47,230 nt of DNA from Methanomassiliicoccales archaeon (GCA_029907465.1 JARYLV010000013.1:1-47230), one strand, 5' to 3'; shown: positions 8,961-18,327, counted from the first letter of the stretch. The notes: generated from the sequence alone by a model not told the origin. Numbers and translations are program-made.

Positions 8961-9605
8961 TCAAAATTCAAGTTGCCTAATCTCAGAGATCGCTTGGCGC
9001 GCGATCTCCTCGAGGCCAGCTTTCTGTGCTTCCTGCAGTGCTTTATTGAGGCTCGCGCGTGTGGCCGGCCTCTTCGGTACGAAAGAGCACGGGAGGACCT
9101 TCTTTATTGATATCTCGTAGGTTCCGATACTCTTTGCGATGTTTTCGATTTCGAGCTTATCGAGTCCGATGAGAGGTCTCAGAACCGGAAGAGAAATGCC
9201 ATGCTGCTCCACCCTAATATTGTGCAAGGTCTGCGATGCGACCTGTCCGAGTGACTCCCCGGTCACAATCGCGTCAGCGTTCAATCTTTGTCCTAAACCA
9301 TCGGCAACTCGCAGCATAAGCATCTTGCACAGCACGCACCGATAGCCAGGATCACAACGGTCTGCAATAATCTCCTGATTCTTTCCGTGCGGTGCGATGT
9401 ATACCCTCACATTCTTTTCTAGTAATTCAGCCAATTTTTGCGCGATATCGCGGATCTTTTCGGTCATTCTTTGATCACTGAATGGCTGGTGGTCGAGGTG
9501 CAAGAGGTTTATCTCAAATCCCCTCCTCCCGATGAGAAATGATGCGACGGGTGAATCAATTCCTCCAGAGATCAAGCAAATCGCTTTCATAGCCTCTTTC
9601 CCCAT
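8961..9605 (-). CDS. ThiI-like PP-loop sulfurtransferase lacking the THUMP domain
   Basis: 214 residues matching only the AANH/PP-loop half of ThiI: the ATP-binding SGGIDSPVAS near the N-terminus, then CVLCKMLMLRVADGL and VTGESLGQVASQTL. ThiI makes 4-thiouridine in tRNA and in some organisms supplies sulfur for thiamine. The usual N-terminal ferredoxin-like and THUMP tRNA-binding domains are missing here, and the rhodanese domain too. The start is placed at ATG 9605, with AAGAGG 5 nt upstream; ATG 9590 is possible. Either a separate THUMP protein elsewhere acts with it or the substrate is not tRNA. Confidence 0.8.
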   Translation of the reverse strand: MGKEAMKAICLISGGIDSPVASFLIGRRGFEINLLHLDHQPFSDQRMTEKIRDIAQKLAELLEKNVRVYIAPHGKNQEIIADRCDPGYRCVLCKMLMLRVADGLGQRLNADAIVTGESLGQVASQTLHNIRVEQHGISLPVLRPLIGLDKLEIENIAKSIGTYEISIKKVLPCSFVPKRPATRASLNKALQEAQKAGLEEIARQAISEIRQLEF

Positions 9606-9718
9606 AACTCCCTCTTCTTACCAGTCTGCCTGTGTCAGCTTCGCTAATCGGTTTACAGCAGTGGAATCCTGCGATTAACGAAATGCTTTGTACGACCAAA
9701 AAAGGTTTTCAAAAAGGT

Positions 9719-9901
9719 TTAGTTATTCAATCTATTCTGGTCAATCCCCCCGAACATGGGGTAATCTAAGTACTCTTCGACGTCGTCGTCTTCTGACTCA
9801 ACGACTATGCTAAAGAGTATGTTAACGATCTCTCTCATCTGCCTCAGTTCATTTCTGAGCTCGTTTATTTCACGGACCAAGTCTTCTGTGGTCTTCGTCA
9901 T
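9719..9901 (-). CDS. Small coiled-coil protein, unknown
   Basis: 60 residues. The first 40 form an amphipathic heptad-like helix (EDLVREINELRNELRQMREI), followed by an acidic patch ESEDDDVEEY and a short tail. A GGGAGAA ribosome site precedes the ATG. It is likely a dimeric helical protein. No family is recognised; the composition and ribosome site are the reasons for calling it a gene. Confidence 0.55.
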   Translation of the reverse strand: MTKTTEDLVREINELRNELRQMREIVNILFSIVVESEDDDVEEYLDYPMFGGIDQNRLNN

Positions 9902-10024
9902 TCGTTCTCCCTGATTTTGTTTAACATCGATGGGGGATATATCCTTTTGCCTAACCCTTCAAATTCTTTTCGATGATCGAATTCTTCAATGAAATTTCAC
10001 GACAGCGTATAGATATCATAAAAA

Positions 10025-10585
10025 TCAGAATTTGACCTCTCCGTAGTCATCTGCAAGCTTTCTCATGTCTGTTCTCTCACAGCGTTCGCAGTACAGTGTT
10101 CTATTTCTCTTCTTGAGAGGGGCGCGGCATTTCTTGCAGAGCGCAAGAATGACGCCAAAGTGATGACCAACCGTTGATAGCTGGAGGGATGGCTTCACCT
10201 GAATGACTTTCGCCCTGATTATATCGCTTGGCCTCAATTCTTTCCCGACGTCCTGTGTATATCCTGAGGAAACCTTTGAGATATGAATCGTCGCACTCGT
10301 ATCGCCACTGATATCACGCTCTTTTCCCTCGACAGCGATCACCTCACAGATGGCCATACTGTTCCTTACGTCCGTCACTTCGGCGTAAACCACGTCGCCG
10401 ACTTTCAGCGTGACGGGAGGGTTCTTAGCGGAAACCTTGGCAATTTTCTCTTCATGATCAAGCTCGAGATCTCCGCAGTACGCGGAATAGATCTTACCAT
10501 CTATCTCATATGTCCCCTCGCCCGGGATAAATTCCTCAACGACAGCTACTTCATCTCCTGGCAGAACACATCTTCTTTTTTTCAT
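10025..10585 (-). CDS. csl4: Exosome cap subunit Csl4
   Basis: 186 residues with the three Csl4 parts: an N-terminal barrel beginning PGDEVAVVEEFIPGEGTYE, a central S1 RNA-binding domain (VGDVVYAEVTDVRNSMAICEV ... RPSDIIRAKVIQV), and a C-terminal zinc ribbon (CKKCRAPL ... LYCERCERTD). Csl4 caps the archaeal RNA exosome and helps bind substrate RNA and DnaG. It overlaps the upstream methyltransferase gene by 4 nt, so the two are co-translated. Confidence 0.92.
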   Translation of the reverse strand: MKKRRCVLPGDEVAVVEEFIPGEGTYEIDGKIYSAYCGDLELDHEEKIAKVSAKNPPVTLKVGDVVYAEVTDVRNSMAICEVIAVEGKERDISGDTSATIHISKVSSGYTQDVGKELRPSDIIRAKVIQVKPSLQLSTVGHHFGVILALCKKCRAPLKKRNRTLYCERCERTDMRKLADDYGEVKF

Positions 10586-11238
10586 CTCTTTTCACCCGAT
10601 CTTCGAATGCAAAGGAGCAGAACATCGAAGTCCTTTTTCATCTTTTTGTGGAATTCAAACATATGCGGAATTACGAATTTATATCTTTTTTGAAGGACGA
10701 TCTCCCATCCGCTGTTCATTACAAAATTCAAGACAAATTCGACGGTCTCAGCATTATGCATCGTGTAAATAACACTCGCAACCGACATCGCTGTTTCGAG
10801 AAATGGACGATCCGCCCCGCGCCTCTGAGATCCAAACGGCGGATTCTGAATTGCGACGTCCGCCCTTGCGGAGAAATGTGGTATCCTCGCGAGGACAAAT
10901 TCCACATCTGCTCCTATGGCAGAAGCATTCGCCTTCGCCTCTTTCAACGCGAGGGGATCCGCATCAACCCCGATCGACATTTTAGAATTAAGAAGCGAAG
11001 CACCAATCGCGAAAATTCCATTTCCACATCCCAAATCGATTACGATCTTGTCCTCGATATCATTATTCGCATAAGCCGTAAAGAGAACATCAGCGGCTAT
11101 CGTGGCTGGAGTTGAATACTGTTCGAGAAAAGGCTTTGGCTGAGAAAGTGGAGGTATTTGCTGCAGCAGTATCTCCAGCGCTCTTTTTTTCATTTTGAAT
11201 TCAAGAACGGGGTCAATAATATCAAAGTTTGCTGTCAA
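10582..11238 (-). CDS. METTL5-like N6-adenine RNA methyltransferase
   Basis: SAM-dependent methyltransferase of the COG2263/METTL5 type: LEQYSTPATIAADVL before the SAM pocket, motif I VIDLGCGNGIFAIGA, acidic GVDADPLALKEA, and the catalytic NPPF in IQNPPFGSQRRGADRPF. Eukaryotic METTL5 methylates an adenine of 18S rRNA; archaeal members are thought to modify rRNA. The frame is open from TTG 11238, but homologues usually begin near MKKRALEILL, which would be ATG 11193; neither start has a clear ribosome site. It overlaps csl4 by 4 nt, linking it to RNA metabolism. Confidence 0.85.
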   Translation of the reverse strand: MTANFDIIDPVLEFKMKKRALEILLQQIPPLSQPKPFLEQYSTPATIAADVLFTAYANNDIEDKIVIDLGCGNGIFAIGASLLNSKMSIGVDADPLALKEAKANASAIGADVEFVLARIPHFSARADVAIQNPPFGSQRRGADRPFLETAMSVASVIYTMHNAETVEFVLNFVMNSGWEIVLQKRYKFVIPHMFEFHKKMKKDFDVLLLCIRRSGEKR

Positions 11239-11263
11239 CGGCCATTGAACAGCCTCGAAGAAA

Positions 11264-11911
11264 TCATCTCTTTATCCCGATATTGAGAAAGTCTGCGCTC
11301 GTCAGGATCCCAATGACGACACCTTTCCTAGAAACGAGGACTGCCTCCTGCCTCTGTAGGTGGAGAGATGCCAGCTCTATCGGTGTATCCTCGCTGAGGA
11401 TCGGGAAGGGCGCTTCCATGATTTCAGAAACTGGGGTCTTCATCACCTCGTCGTAGCTCTTTTCCTTATTCTTTGTCTGCTCAATCGTATAATTTCTGAT
11501 GATGTCGTCTGTGATGCTCCCGACGACGCGATCTCCAACAACAACAGGAAGCTGTGTGAACCTCCCTTTCACCATCCTTTCAATGGCTTCGGCAATTGTA
11601 TCATCAGGTGAGATTGAAACGACGCCACGAGTCGCGAGATCCCCCACCGTCAGGTGAATCCCCGTCTTTTCCGCGTCGATAATTCCTTCCTTCAGTACTT
11701 CTTCAAATGCCTGGAAAATTTTTCTCACGTTGCCATACGACGGATCGATGGTTCCTTTCTCGATTTTGGCAATAAGGGATTGGCTGACCCCTGCGCGAAC
11801 AGCAAGCTCCCTTTGAGAAAGCCCTAGTTTTTGCCTGATCTGCCTGATCTTCTCAAGTTCTGGAAGCTGTGGCATGATGGCAAGCTCAATCGGATCTATT
11901 TTTGGACTCAT
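11264..11911 (-). CDS. HTH (XRE-type) regulator with CBS pair
   Basis: About 215 residues. An XRE-type helix-turn-helix (IRQIRQKLGLSQRELAVRAG ... SLIAKIEKGTIDPS) is followed by two CBS repeats (VGDLATRGVVSISPDDTIAE and VSEIMEAPFPILSEDTPIEL). The arrangement is a known archaeal transcription regulator type in which CBS ligands, probably adenine nucleotides, tune DNA binding. ATG 11911 is taken as the start; TTG 11920 is also in frame. Target genes are unknown. It is divergent from gltB1 across 443 nt, so control of glutamate synthase is possible but only a guess. Confidence 0.85.
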   Translation of the reverse strand: MSPKIDPIELAIMPQLPELEKIRQIRQKLGLSQRELAVRAGVSQSLIAKIEKGTIDPSYGNVRKIFQAFEEVLKEGIIDAEKTGIHLTVGDLATRGVVSISPDDTIAEAIERMVKGRFTQLPVVVGDRVVGSITDDIIRNYTIEQTKNKEKSYDEVMKTPVSEIMEAPFPILSEDTPIELASLHLQRQEAVLVSRKGVVIGILTSADFLNIGIKR

Positions 11912-11920
11912 ATCGATCAA

Positions 11921-12354
11921 CTACTGCAATCTCATCTACCCAATATTACGATTCTTAGTCCCTTTGACTTCTTTGCGAAGTATTTTCAGCTTAACGGCCG
12001 TATAGCTTTTTATGTTATTATAAAAATTCGTATCTCGATTGAAGCCTAGATTTTCGATATTGGAATAATCATATCGAATTCATGTCCTCATTATGAGATT
12101 TTATTCGAAATTCGCATAAATTAATTCTAATAAGATTCGAATGAATAACAAACAATAACTAGTCGGTCTCACGTGAGTTTAGCGAGGTCCAATTGATGTT
12201 CCCATTGGGTGTTGATAAATTTGACGAATTGACGAATACTTCCCCAATGCCTATACTCTGTTCTCTCTATAGTGGCTTCCCCGCTCCTCACAGACAATTG
12301 GACATATTCTGGCTTGTAAGTGACTGATAGGAATTGCTGGCAAGGTGATTTGAT
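11921..12354. other. Intergenic region between HTH-CBS regulator and gltB1
   Basis: 434 nt, AT-rich, especially 11990-12160. No convincing open frame, tRNA or strong hairpin is seen. It must hold divergent promoters for the regulator and gltB1. Several AT-rich stretches could be TATA boxes, none clearly spaced. Confidence 0.5.
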
Positions 12355-13605
12355 TTGGATGAAGAAAGGTCATTTCCGAAATCATCGTTTTTCCTTTCAA
12401 ATGGTGCTTTTAGCTCTAATGAGAGCGGAGAAATGTCGCTCCGATCAGGATCAATGCGCAGAAGAGAGGGTTATCAGTTGGGAGGTTGTGGTATAGCTGG
12501 TTGCCTATCACTCGACGGAGAACCTATATCTGGGGAGAAAATCGCCACCATGCTGACAACGATGAGTGAGCGTGAAAACGGTCTCGGGGCAGGCTATGCC
12601 TGTTATGGGTTGTTCCCAGAACGTCGGGATGAATTCTGCCTCCAGTTTTTCTTTGACGACGAGGACGTCAAGAATTCTGTTGAGGAGTTTCTCAAAGATC
12701 ACGGGAACATTACAAAGGATGAAAAGGTCTTTACGAAGAAGTCGACGACGCTGAAACCGCCTTTTCCTCTCGTCTGGAGGTTCTTTTTCAGACCGGTTGA
12801 ACGGAGAGAATGGAGGGGAAACCAGAAGCTTTCAGAAGAGGACTATGTCGTTCGACTTGTCATGCATGTAAACCAACACGTAGATGGAGCGTTTTGCATC
12901 TCGAGTGGGAAGGACATGGCCGTTTTTAAAGGGAATGGATATTCCTTTGAAATTTCTGATTTCTACGATATCCAGAGATACAGGGGGAAGATGTGGATCT
13001 CCCATTCAAGATTTCCAACGAATTCTCCTGGCTGGTGGGGGGGTGCCCATCCGATAAGTATCCTCGACTGGGCCGTCTGCCACAACGGCGAGATCACTTC
13101 ATACGGCGTCAACAGGAAGTTCGTAGAAATGGAAGGCTACAGCTGCACACTCTTGACCGATACGGAGGTGGTCGCGTATCTTTGGGACATTCTCGTGAGA
13201 AAACATGGTCTGCCGATCAACCTCGCAGCGTTTGCGATGGCGCCGTGGTACTATCACGATATTAAACACCTCGATCCGCAGAACCAGAAGCTAGCAACAC
13301 TGATAAGGGTCACTTACAAGGAAGCATTTCTCAACGGCCCCTTCAGCATCTTGGTAGGAAGGAGAGAGCCAGAGATCACTATGATCGCCCTTGCGGATAG
13401 AAAGAAGCTCAGGCCTTTGATTGTCGGCCAATCATCAGATGAGGGGATGTTTTTCGCAGCGAGCGAGGAATGTGCGATCAGGGCAATCGAACCGAATGCG
13501 GAGACGTGGACCCCGAACGCTGGGAGTCCCGCCATCGCGCAGGTCCGCAATGGGATCATAAGAGATGGTCTAGAATCACCTTTCTGGGGGGAGTGGAATG
13601 AGTGA
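12355..13605 (+). CDS. gltB1: Glutamate synthase amidotransferase subunit, archaeal type
   Basis: Class II glutamine amidotransferase domain (416 residues) of the split archaeal glutamate synthase; it frees ammonia from glutamine for the FMN subunit. The catalytic Cys is predicted at position 45 in GGCGIAGCL, followed by SHSRFPTNSPG and CHNGEITSYG, which bind glutamine. TTG 12355 has AAGGTGA 5 nt upstream, giving a 44-residue propeptide that would have to be removed to expose Cys45; propeptides of about that size are known in bacterial GltB. Starts at 12433 or 12454 would shorten it. It overlaps gltB2 by 8 nt. Confidence 0.85.
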   Translation: MDEERSFPKSSFFLSNGAFSSNESGEMSLRSGSMRRREGYQLGGCGIAGCLSLDGEPISGEKIATMLTTMSERENGLGAGYACYGLFPERRDEFCLQFFFDDEDVKNSVEEFLKDHGNITKDEKVFTKKSTTLKPPFPLVWRFFFRPVERREWRGNQKLSEEDYVVRLVMHVNQHVDGAFCISSGKDMAVFKGNGYSFEISDFYDIQRYRGKMWISHSRFPTNSPGWWGGAHPISILDWAVCHNGEITSYGVNRKFVEMEGYSCTLLTDTEVVAYLWDILVRKHGLPINLAAFAMAPWYYHDIKHLDPQNQKLATLIRVTYKEAFLNGPFSILVGRREPEITMIALADRKKLRPLIVGQSSDEGMFFAASEECAIRAIEPNAETWTPNAGSPAIAQVRNGIIRDGLESPFWGEWNE

Positions 13606-15139
13606 TTCATTGAATTTATCACAGGAAAGGATCGCTCAAGAACTGCCAGATAGATACAGACCCGTTATCGATTATGAACTCTGTAAGGGTTGCAAAAGAT
13701 GCGTCAGGGAGTGCAGTTACAGCGCCCTGGAGTTTCGTGATGGCAAGGTGCGACCGCTTCGGGGGTGCGTCGCATGCGGCCGTTGCACTGCAATATGCCC
13801 TACTGGCGCTATAGAAATTCGCCTCCTCCCATACCATTTCCCGCCTCATTCGACCTTTACCGAGAGAATCAGACGAAGTATTATCTCCCAGGCAAATACT
13901 GGCGGGGTCCTGCTATCGTCGTGTGGCACCGATCTTGAATACCCGATGATCTTTGACGAACTATTGCTCGATGCAGCACAGGTAACAAACCCATCGATCG
14001 ACCCGCTGAGAGAACCGATCGAGACTATAACATTTCTCGGCAGGAGGGGTGGGAAGCTCACAAGCTCCGAAAAGAAAGGTCTGCTGGAGGACGAGGATAT
14101 CGGCCCCGTTATCATGATGGATATGCCGATCATGATTGGCCACATCAGCTTGGGCGCAGTTAGCTATCCAGCGCAAAAGGCCCTTTTCAAAGCGGCATGC
14201 GACCTCAATATAATAGCCGGCTCAGGCGAGGGTGGCCTTCATTCAGACTTCTATGCTTATGCGGATCACATCAATAGCGAAGTGGCGAGCGGGAGGTTCG
14301 GCGTCACACCAGATTACTTGAAAAGGGTTGCCGCCGTTGAAATCAAAATAGGGCAGGGCGCAAAGCCTGGGCACGGTGGTCATCTCCCTGGTGAGAAGGT
14401 CACTGATCTCATCTCGCAGACGAGAATGATACCGACCGGTACCGATGCGCTCTCGCCATACCCACATCACGACATCTATAGTATCGAAGACTTGCAGCAG
14501 CTGATCTGCGCCTTGAAGGAGGCAACGGACTACAGGATCCCTGTCGGCGTCAAGATCGCAGCGGTGCACAACGTCGCCGCAATAGCATCTGGCATTGTGA
14601 GGGCAGGAGCTGACTTCATAACGATCGATGGTTTTCGAGGAGGGACTGGCTCGGCACCACGTGTCATAAGGGACCACGCTGGCCTTCCGATCGAGGTGGC
14701 TGTTGCTGTCGTTGACAAGCGTCTCGCAGAGGAGGGGTTAAGGAACAAGATCACACTCTGCGCTGGTGGGAGCATAAGGTCCTCTGCCGACATGATCAAG
14801 ATTCTGGCACTTGGAGCGGACGTGGCGATGGTATGCACCGCCGCACTCGTCGCAATGGGGTGCAGGGTTTGCCAGCAGTGTCATCGAGGTCTGTGTGCTT
14901 GGGGAATTGCAACACAAAAACCAGAGCTCACTGCGAGGCTCGACCCAGAGATCGCATCTGCGAGAATTACGAGGCTTTTCACCGCATGGAATGAGGAGCT
15001 TAAGGAGGTGCTGGGGGCGATGGGCATCGACGCCGTTGAGAGCTTGATCGGTAATAGGGACAGACTGAGGTACATCGGGCCAAACCCGAAGATTGCCGAA
15101 ATCATGGGAGTGAAGCATGTTGGCGAAGGGTGGGGTTGA
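13598..15139 (+). CDS. gltB2: Glutamate synthase FMN/Fe-S subunit, archaeal type
   Basis: 513 residues. The N-terminus has two 4Fe-4S motifs (CKGCKRCVRECSY and CVACGRCTAICPTG), then the FMN-binding TIM barrel of glutamate synthase (GSGEGGLHSD, KIGQGAKPGHGGHLPG, ITIDGFRGGTGSAP) with cysteines CRVCQQCHRGLCAWG for the 3Fe-4S cluster. It reduces 2-oxoglutarate plus ammonia to glutamate. The ferredoxin module suggests electrons come from ferredoxin or a separate donor subunit rather than directly from NADPH. It is translationally coupled to gltB1 and followed closely by gltB3. Confidence 0.93.
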   Translation: MSDSLNLSQERIAQELPDRYRPVIDYELCKGCKRCVRECSYSALEFRDGKVRPLRGCVACGRCTAICPTGAIEIRLLPYHFPPHSTFTERIRRSIISQANTGGVLLSSCGTDLEYPMIFDELLLDAAQVTNPSIDPLREPIETITFLGRRGGKLTSSEKKGLLEDEDIGPVIMMDMPIMIGHISLGAVSYPAQKALFKAACDLNIIAGSGEGGLHSDFYAYADHINSEVASGRFGVTPDYLKRVAAVEIKIGQGAKPGHGGHLPGEKVTDLISQTRMIPTGTDALSPYPHHDIYSIEDLQQLICALKEATDYRIPVGVKIAAVHNVAAIASGIVRAGADFITIDGFRGGTGSAPRVIRDHAGLPIEVAVAVVDKRLAEEGLRNKITLCAGGSIRSSADMIKILALGADVAMVCTAALVAMGCRVCQQCHRGLCAWGIATQKPELTARLDPEIASARITRLFTAWNEELKEVLGAMGIDAVESLIGNRDRLRYIGPNPKIAEIMGVKHVGEGWG

Positions 15140-15141
15140 GG

Positions 15142-15990
15142 ATGAATTCAGACGGTAAATTCAGTATTAATGGATTCATTGACCACCATATTGAGTTCAG
15201 TTTCGAAGCAAGTGGTGTCGTCAAGACAGCTACGATTCGCGCAGACAAACGTGATCACCTAGGTCATCCTCTTGATTACAAAATTCTCAATCTCGCGATA
15301 AAGAAATGCATTAACGCTGGCTATAAACACATCGTGATCGAAGGTGCGCTTGGGCAGAGATATATCGGCGCTGCTCTATCAGATCCAGATGTTAAGATTG
15401 AGGTACATGGAACCCCTGGCAACAATCTCGGGGCGTTTCTCAACGGGGCGACAATCGAGGTCTTTGGTAACGCCCAGGATTTGACAGGAAATACGATGAA
15501 CTCGGGCAAAATTATCGTGCACGGTAACGCAGGGGATGTAACTGGACTCGCTGCGAGGAGCGGTATTATCCTTATCAAGGGGAATTCTGGTTATCGAACG
15601 GGTATCCACATGAAGGAGTTTGCTGGTCTGAAGCCTGCAATCGTTGTCGGAGGAGGCGTCAAAGATTATCTCGGAGAATACATGGCTGGCGGTACGGTCT
15701 TGGTACTTGGTATTGGTATGGACGAGCGGGTGGTCTCTGGAGCTAACATAGGTGCGGGGATGCACGGTGGAACCATCTTCATTAGGGGCAGGCTTAACCC
15801 TAATCAGTTAGGATCAGGAGCGGTCATCAAAGAAAAAACGGAGAACGATCTGGTACAATTGGAAGCGCTCATAAGGGAGTACGAGGCTGCATTCGGGGTG
15901 GAAGTCCCGCGGGATTGGGAAGACTATACAAAGGTAGTACCGCACACACACCGACCGTTCCACGGACATTATGACCCTACGCTCATCTAG
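15142..15990 (+). CDS. gltB3: Glutamate synthase GXGXG-domain subunit
   Basis: About 282 residues forming a right-handed beta-helix of repeated G-x-x-x-G-x-x-x-G turns (GNNLGAFLNGATIEVFGNAQ, NSGKIIVHGNAGDVTGLAAR, and so on). This is the C-terminal structural domain of glutamate synthase as a separate archaeal subunit. A 3-nt gap follows the gltB2 stop. ATG 15142 is preferred over the in-frame codon at 15130 because it follows GTTGAGG. It has no catalytic residues of its own and is thought to hold the other domains together. Confidence 0.9.
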   Translation: MNSDGKFSINGFIDHHIEFSFEASGVVKTATIRADKRDHLGHPLDYKILNLAIKKCINAGYKHIVIEGALGQRYIGAALSDPDVKIEVHGTPGNNLGAFLNGATIEVFGNAQDLTGNTMNSGKIIVHGNAGDVTGLAARSGIILIKGNSGYRTGIHMKEFAGLKPAIVVGGGVKDYLGEYMAGGTVLVLGIGMDERVVSGANIGAGMHGGTIFIRGRLNPNQLGSGAVIKEKTENDLVQLEALIREYEAAFGVEVPRDWEDYTKVVPHTHRPFHGHYDPTLI

Positions 15991-16001
15991 GAAATCCTTA
16001 G

Positions 16002-16445
16002 TCAAAGTCCAGGAAACCTCATCACAGATTCGAGGACGATTTGGACTTCCAGGTCGACCAGGCCGATCGGTATTATTTTCTTTGTGATAATATCTTCGAG
16101 GGCTCTATTATCTGGTGCGTGGACTCTGATCATGATACTTCTTTCGCCAGAAACATTGAGAACTTCCATCACACCTGGAACATCCCTCAATTTTTTCAAA
16201 TCATCGGCGACGACATTCTTTGCGAGATTTGCGAAAATCACTGCGTCCGCTTTCATGCCAGTCTGCTCAGTATTGACAATCGCCACATAACCAAGAATGA
16301 CACCGTCATCCTCCAATCTCCTTATCCTGTCTCGAATCGTCGACGGAGACCGGCGCAGTTTAGAGGCCACTTCGTTGTAAGTCATCTTGCCCTCAGTGGC
16401 AAGAAGCTTGATGATCTTTCGATTCATTTCGTCGATGACTACCAA
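16002..16445 (-). CDS. Lrp/AsnC family transcription regulator
   Basis: 147 residues: an N-terminal winged helix-turn-helix (MNRKIIKLLATEGKMTYNEV, SPSTIRDRIRRLEDDGVILG) and a C-terminal RAM ligand-binding domain (about 65-140). Members bind amino acids and form octamers on DNA. It is convergent with gltB3 with 11 nt between stops. A link to nitrogen or amino acid status through the adjacent glutamate synthase genes is plausible but inferred from position only. Confidence 0.9.
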   Translation of the reverse strand: MVVIDEMNRKIIKLLATEGKMTYNEVASKLRRSPSTIRDRIRRLEDDGVILGYVAIVNTEQTGMKADAVIFANLAKNVVADDLKKLRDVPGVMEVLNVSGERSIMIRVHAPDNRALEDIITKKIIPIGLVDLEVQIVLESVMRFPGL

Positions 16446-16810
16446 GCTCGGTCCCCCCTAACGCCGTTTAGTTATTACGGATTCCTTGAATATATTCTTT
16501 TTTGAATTCTTGCGCTTATGACGGAAAAAACGCTTGATGTTCGCCGATCGAGCGTATTTTTTTGCGTTCGTGGCAGAGTCATTTCGTAATAACTCTTTTC
16601 GGAAGTACATATCTCTGCTCAATTTGTTTTCAACCGCTCTGTTTTGCGCTATCTCACGCGATTTCTTCGAGATGGAGTTATGCGCCCCTTCTCTGCCACC
16701 AAGGCCTATGCGAGCCAGGTATACAATATACGCAATTGCGTCAGTTAAGCGTACCGTATTTTTATCGCAGAAGAGACGCTTCCTTGATTGTATCTGGTCG
16801 AGCGAAATTA
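16446..16810. other. Intergenic region upstream of the Lrp-type gene
   Basis: 365 nt between the divergent end of ACR3 and the Lrp-type gene. A frame on the plus strand exists but has no ribosome site and poor composition, so I do not call it. The right edge probably holds T-rich termination for ACR3; otherwise nothing recognisable. Confidence 0.45.
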
Positions 16811-17899
16811 TTAGGCAGGCGCAGCGCTTTTTACCCTTCCATTTGAGTCGTAGTATTTTCTCCTAAACCAAAATGCTACATTCACTAGACTGATCAGAAC
16901 AGGCACTTCGACGAGCGGACCAATGACGGCGGCAAATGCAACTCCAGATCCAATGCCAAATATCGCAATTGCGACGGCGATAGCCAGTTCGAAGTTGTTG
17001 CTCGCAGCAGTGAAACTCTGAGCGGCGGCATGCGGGTAGTCGAACTTCAAGCGGATTGAAAGGCGGAAGGAAAGGAGGAACATGATGGTAAAGTAAAGCA
17101 GCAGTGGGATCGCGATTCTCAGCACATCAATCGGCAGCTGCAATATGTACTCTCCTTTCAAGGAGAACATGACGACGATCGTAAAAAGCAATGCGAGCAA
17201 TGAAACCTTGCTGAGCCTAGGGATGAATTTGTTATCGTACCATTCCGCTCCCTTTCGTGGTAAGAGGGCGTATCTCGTAATGATACCGGCAAAGAAAGGA
17301 ATCCCAAGATAAATGAGTACAGATTGGGCAACCTCCCATATCGATATGCTGACGGCGACACCAGATCCCGGTGCAATAAACTCCGAGAGCACGAAAATCA
17401 TGAAGTAGGCGTAGAATGAGTATGTGAGAATCTGGAAGATGGAATTCAGTGCGACCAATATGGCAGCATATTCGGAATCGCCTTCCGCCAACTGATTCCA
17501 TACGAGAACCATTGCGATGCATCTCGCGAGGCCTGTCAAAATAAGACCTATTCTGTACTCAGGGAGATCTGGCAAAAATATCCATGCGAGCGTGAACATT
17601 AGAAACGGTCCGAGAATGTAGTTTAATGTGAGGGAAGTGCCAAACATCATTTTAGACTCAGGCATTCGCGTGAGCTTTGAAAGTTCTTCATACTTGACCT
17701 TGGCCAGTGGCGGGTACATCATTAGAATGAGGCCGATCGCAATGGGTATTGAGGTAGTGCCAATGCTCATCGAATTAAGTATGTCAGCCACCGCAGGAAA
17801 AACAGCCCCAAGGCCAACACCAATGAACATCGCAAGGAAAATCCATAAAGTTAGATAACGGTTGAGAAATGAGAGTTTCTTTGATATCTGCTCTGCCAT
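16811..17899 (-). CDS. acr3: Arsenite efflux transporter ACR3
   Basis: 362 residues with about ten membrane helices. It shows family features of the ACR3/BASS fold: [12 protein letters not shown], the conserved Cys region [15 protein letters not shown], and the discontinuous helix near [23 protein letters not shown]3 exports As(OH)3 using the proton gradient. GGTGAG lies 6 nt before ATG 17899, which I prefer over the in-frame codon at 17920. The promoter shows a TATA box at 17991-17998 and an inverted repeat over the predicted start at 17961-17978. It is divergent from the permease operon, which carries a related repeat. Confidence 0.92.
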   Translation of the reverse strand: MAEQISKKLSFLNRYLTLWIFLAMFIGVGLGAVFPAVADILNSMSIGTTSIPIAIGLILMMYPPLAKVKYEELSKLTRMPESKMMFGTSLTLNYILGPFLMFTLAWIFLPDLPEYRIGLILTGLARCIAMVLVWNQLAEGDSEYAAILVALNSIFQILTYSFYAYFMIFVLSEFIAPGSGVAVSISIWEVAQSVLIYLGIPFFAGIITRYALLPRKGAEWYDNKFIPRLSKVSLLALLFTIVVMFSLKGEYILQLPIDVLRIAIPLLLYFTIMFLLSFRLSIRLKFDYPHAAAQSFTAASNNFELAIAVAIAIFGIGSGVAFAAVIGPLVEVPVLISLVNVAFWFRRKYYDSNGRVKSAAPA

Positions 17900-17960
17900 G
17901 CTATGCTCACCGCCTCGCACTTAGAGATATCTGCATCAATTGTTCATGAATGAAATGGCA

Positions 17961-17998
17961 TTTCAACAAATTTAGAAATACGTCTAGTCGTATAAAAA
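17961..17998 (-). promoter_or_regulatory. ACR3 promoter with ArsR-like operator
   Basis: On the minus strand a TTTTTATA box (17991-17998) is followed, 25 nt centre to centre, by TTTCTA-AATTTG-TTGAAA (17961-17978), a near-perfect inverted repeat with one arm mismatch from TTCAA-N6-TTGAA. A second interrupted palindrome ATACGtCTAGtCGTAT (17978-17993) overlaps the box. The positions fit repression by blocking the start site. Confidence 0.6.
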
Positions 17999-18273
17999 CA
18001 ATAGGCTACTCTCATATCGAACATGAGAGCTTTTTGGATCAAAGTGAATGGTACGCATTTCAATCATGATTCTAATCCTTTTTCTAGCACTCATTCTTGA
18101 AGTTCCAAGTCTTCGGAAGTTCTTGTTTGGTTCAGGTCTCGATCGCGTTATTTTAGTCTAGAGGTCCAATGGAATTCAATTTTTCTATCATAAGTCCGAG
18201 CGCTCAGGTTTCCAGGTCTATTCCAATCACAATCGTCAATGCATCGGGGTTCATGATCAATTTTGGCAAAAGG

Positions 18274-18314
18274 TTTATTTATCGCATTTTGATAGTGATT
18301 CAAAAAATATTGAA
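18274..18314 (+). promoter_or_regulatory. Permease-operon promoter with ArsR-like operator
   Basis: TATA-like TTTATTTAT at 18274-18282, then a perfect TTCAA-AAAATA-TTGAA repeat at 18299-18314, centred about 28 nt downstream, over the predicted transcription start and just before the ATG at 18328. ArsR/SmtB operators of bacteria commonly have the form TCAA-N6-TTGA. Confidence 0.65.
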
Positions 18315-18327
18315 ATAGGCGACATCA

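Noticed and set aside
16534-16866. 110-codon plus-strand frame
   Set aside because: Overlaps the end of ACR3, has no ribosome site, and its composition is like a shadow frame.
17978-17993. Interrupted palindrome ATACG-CTAG-CGTAT as the main ACR3 operator
   Set aside because: It overlaps the TATA box and is not found at the other operons; the TTCAA-type repeat at 17961-17978 is shared, so it is the better operator candidate.
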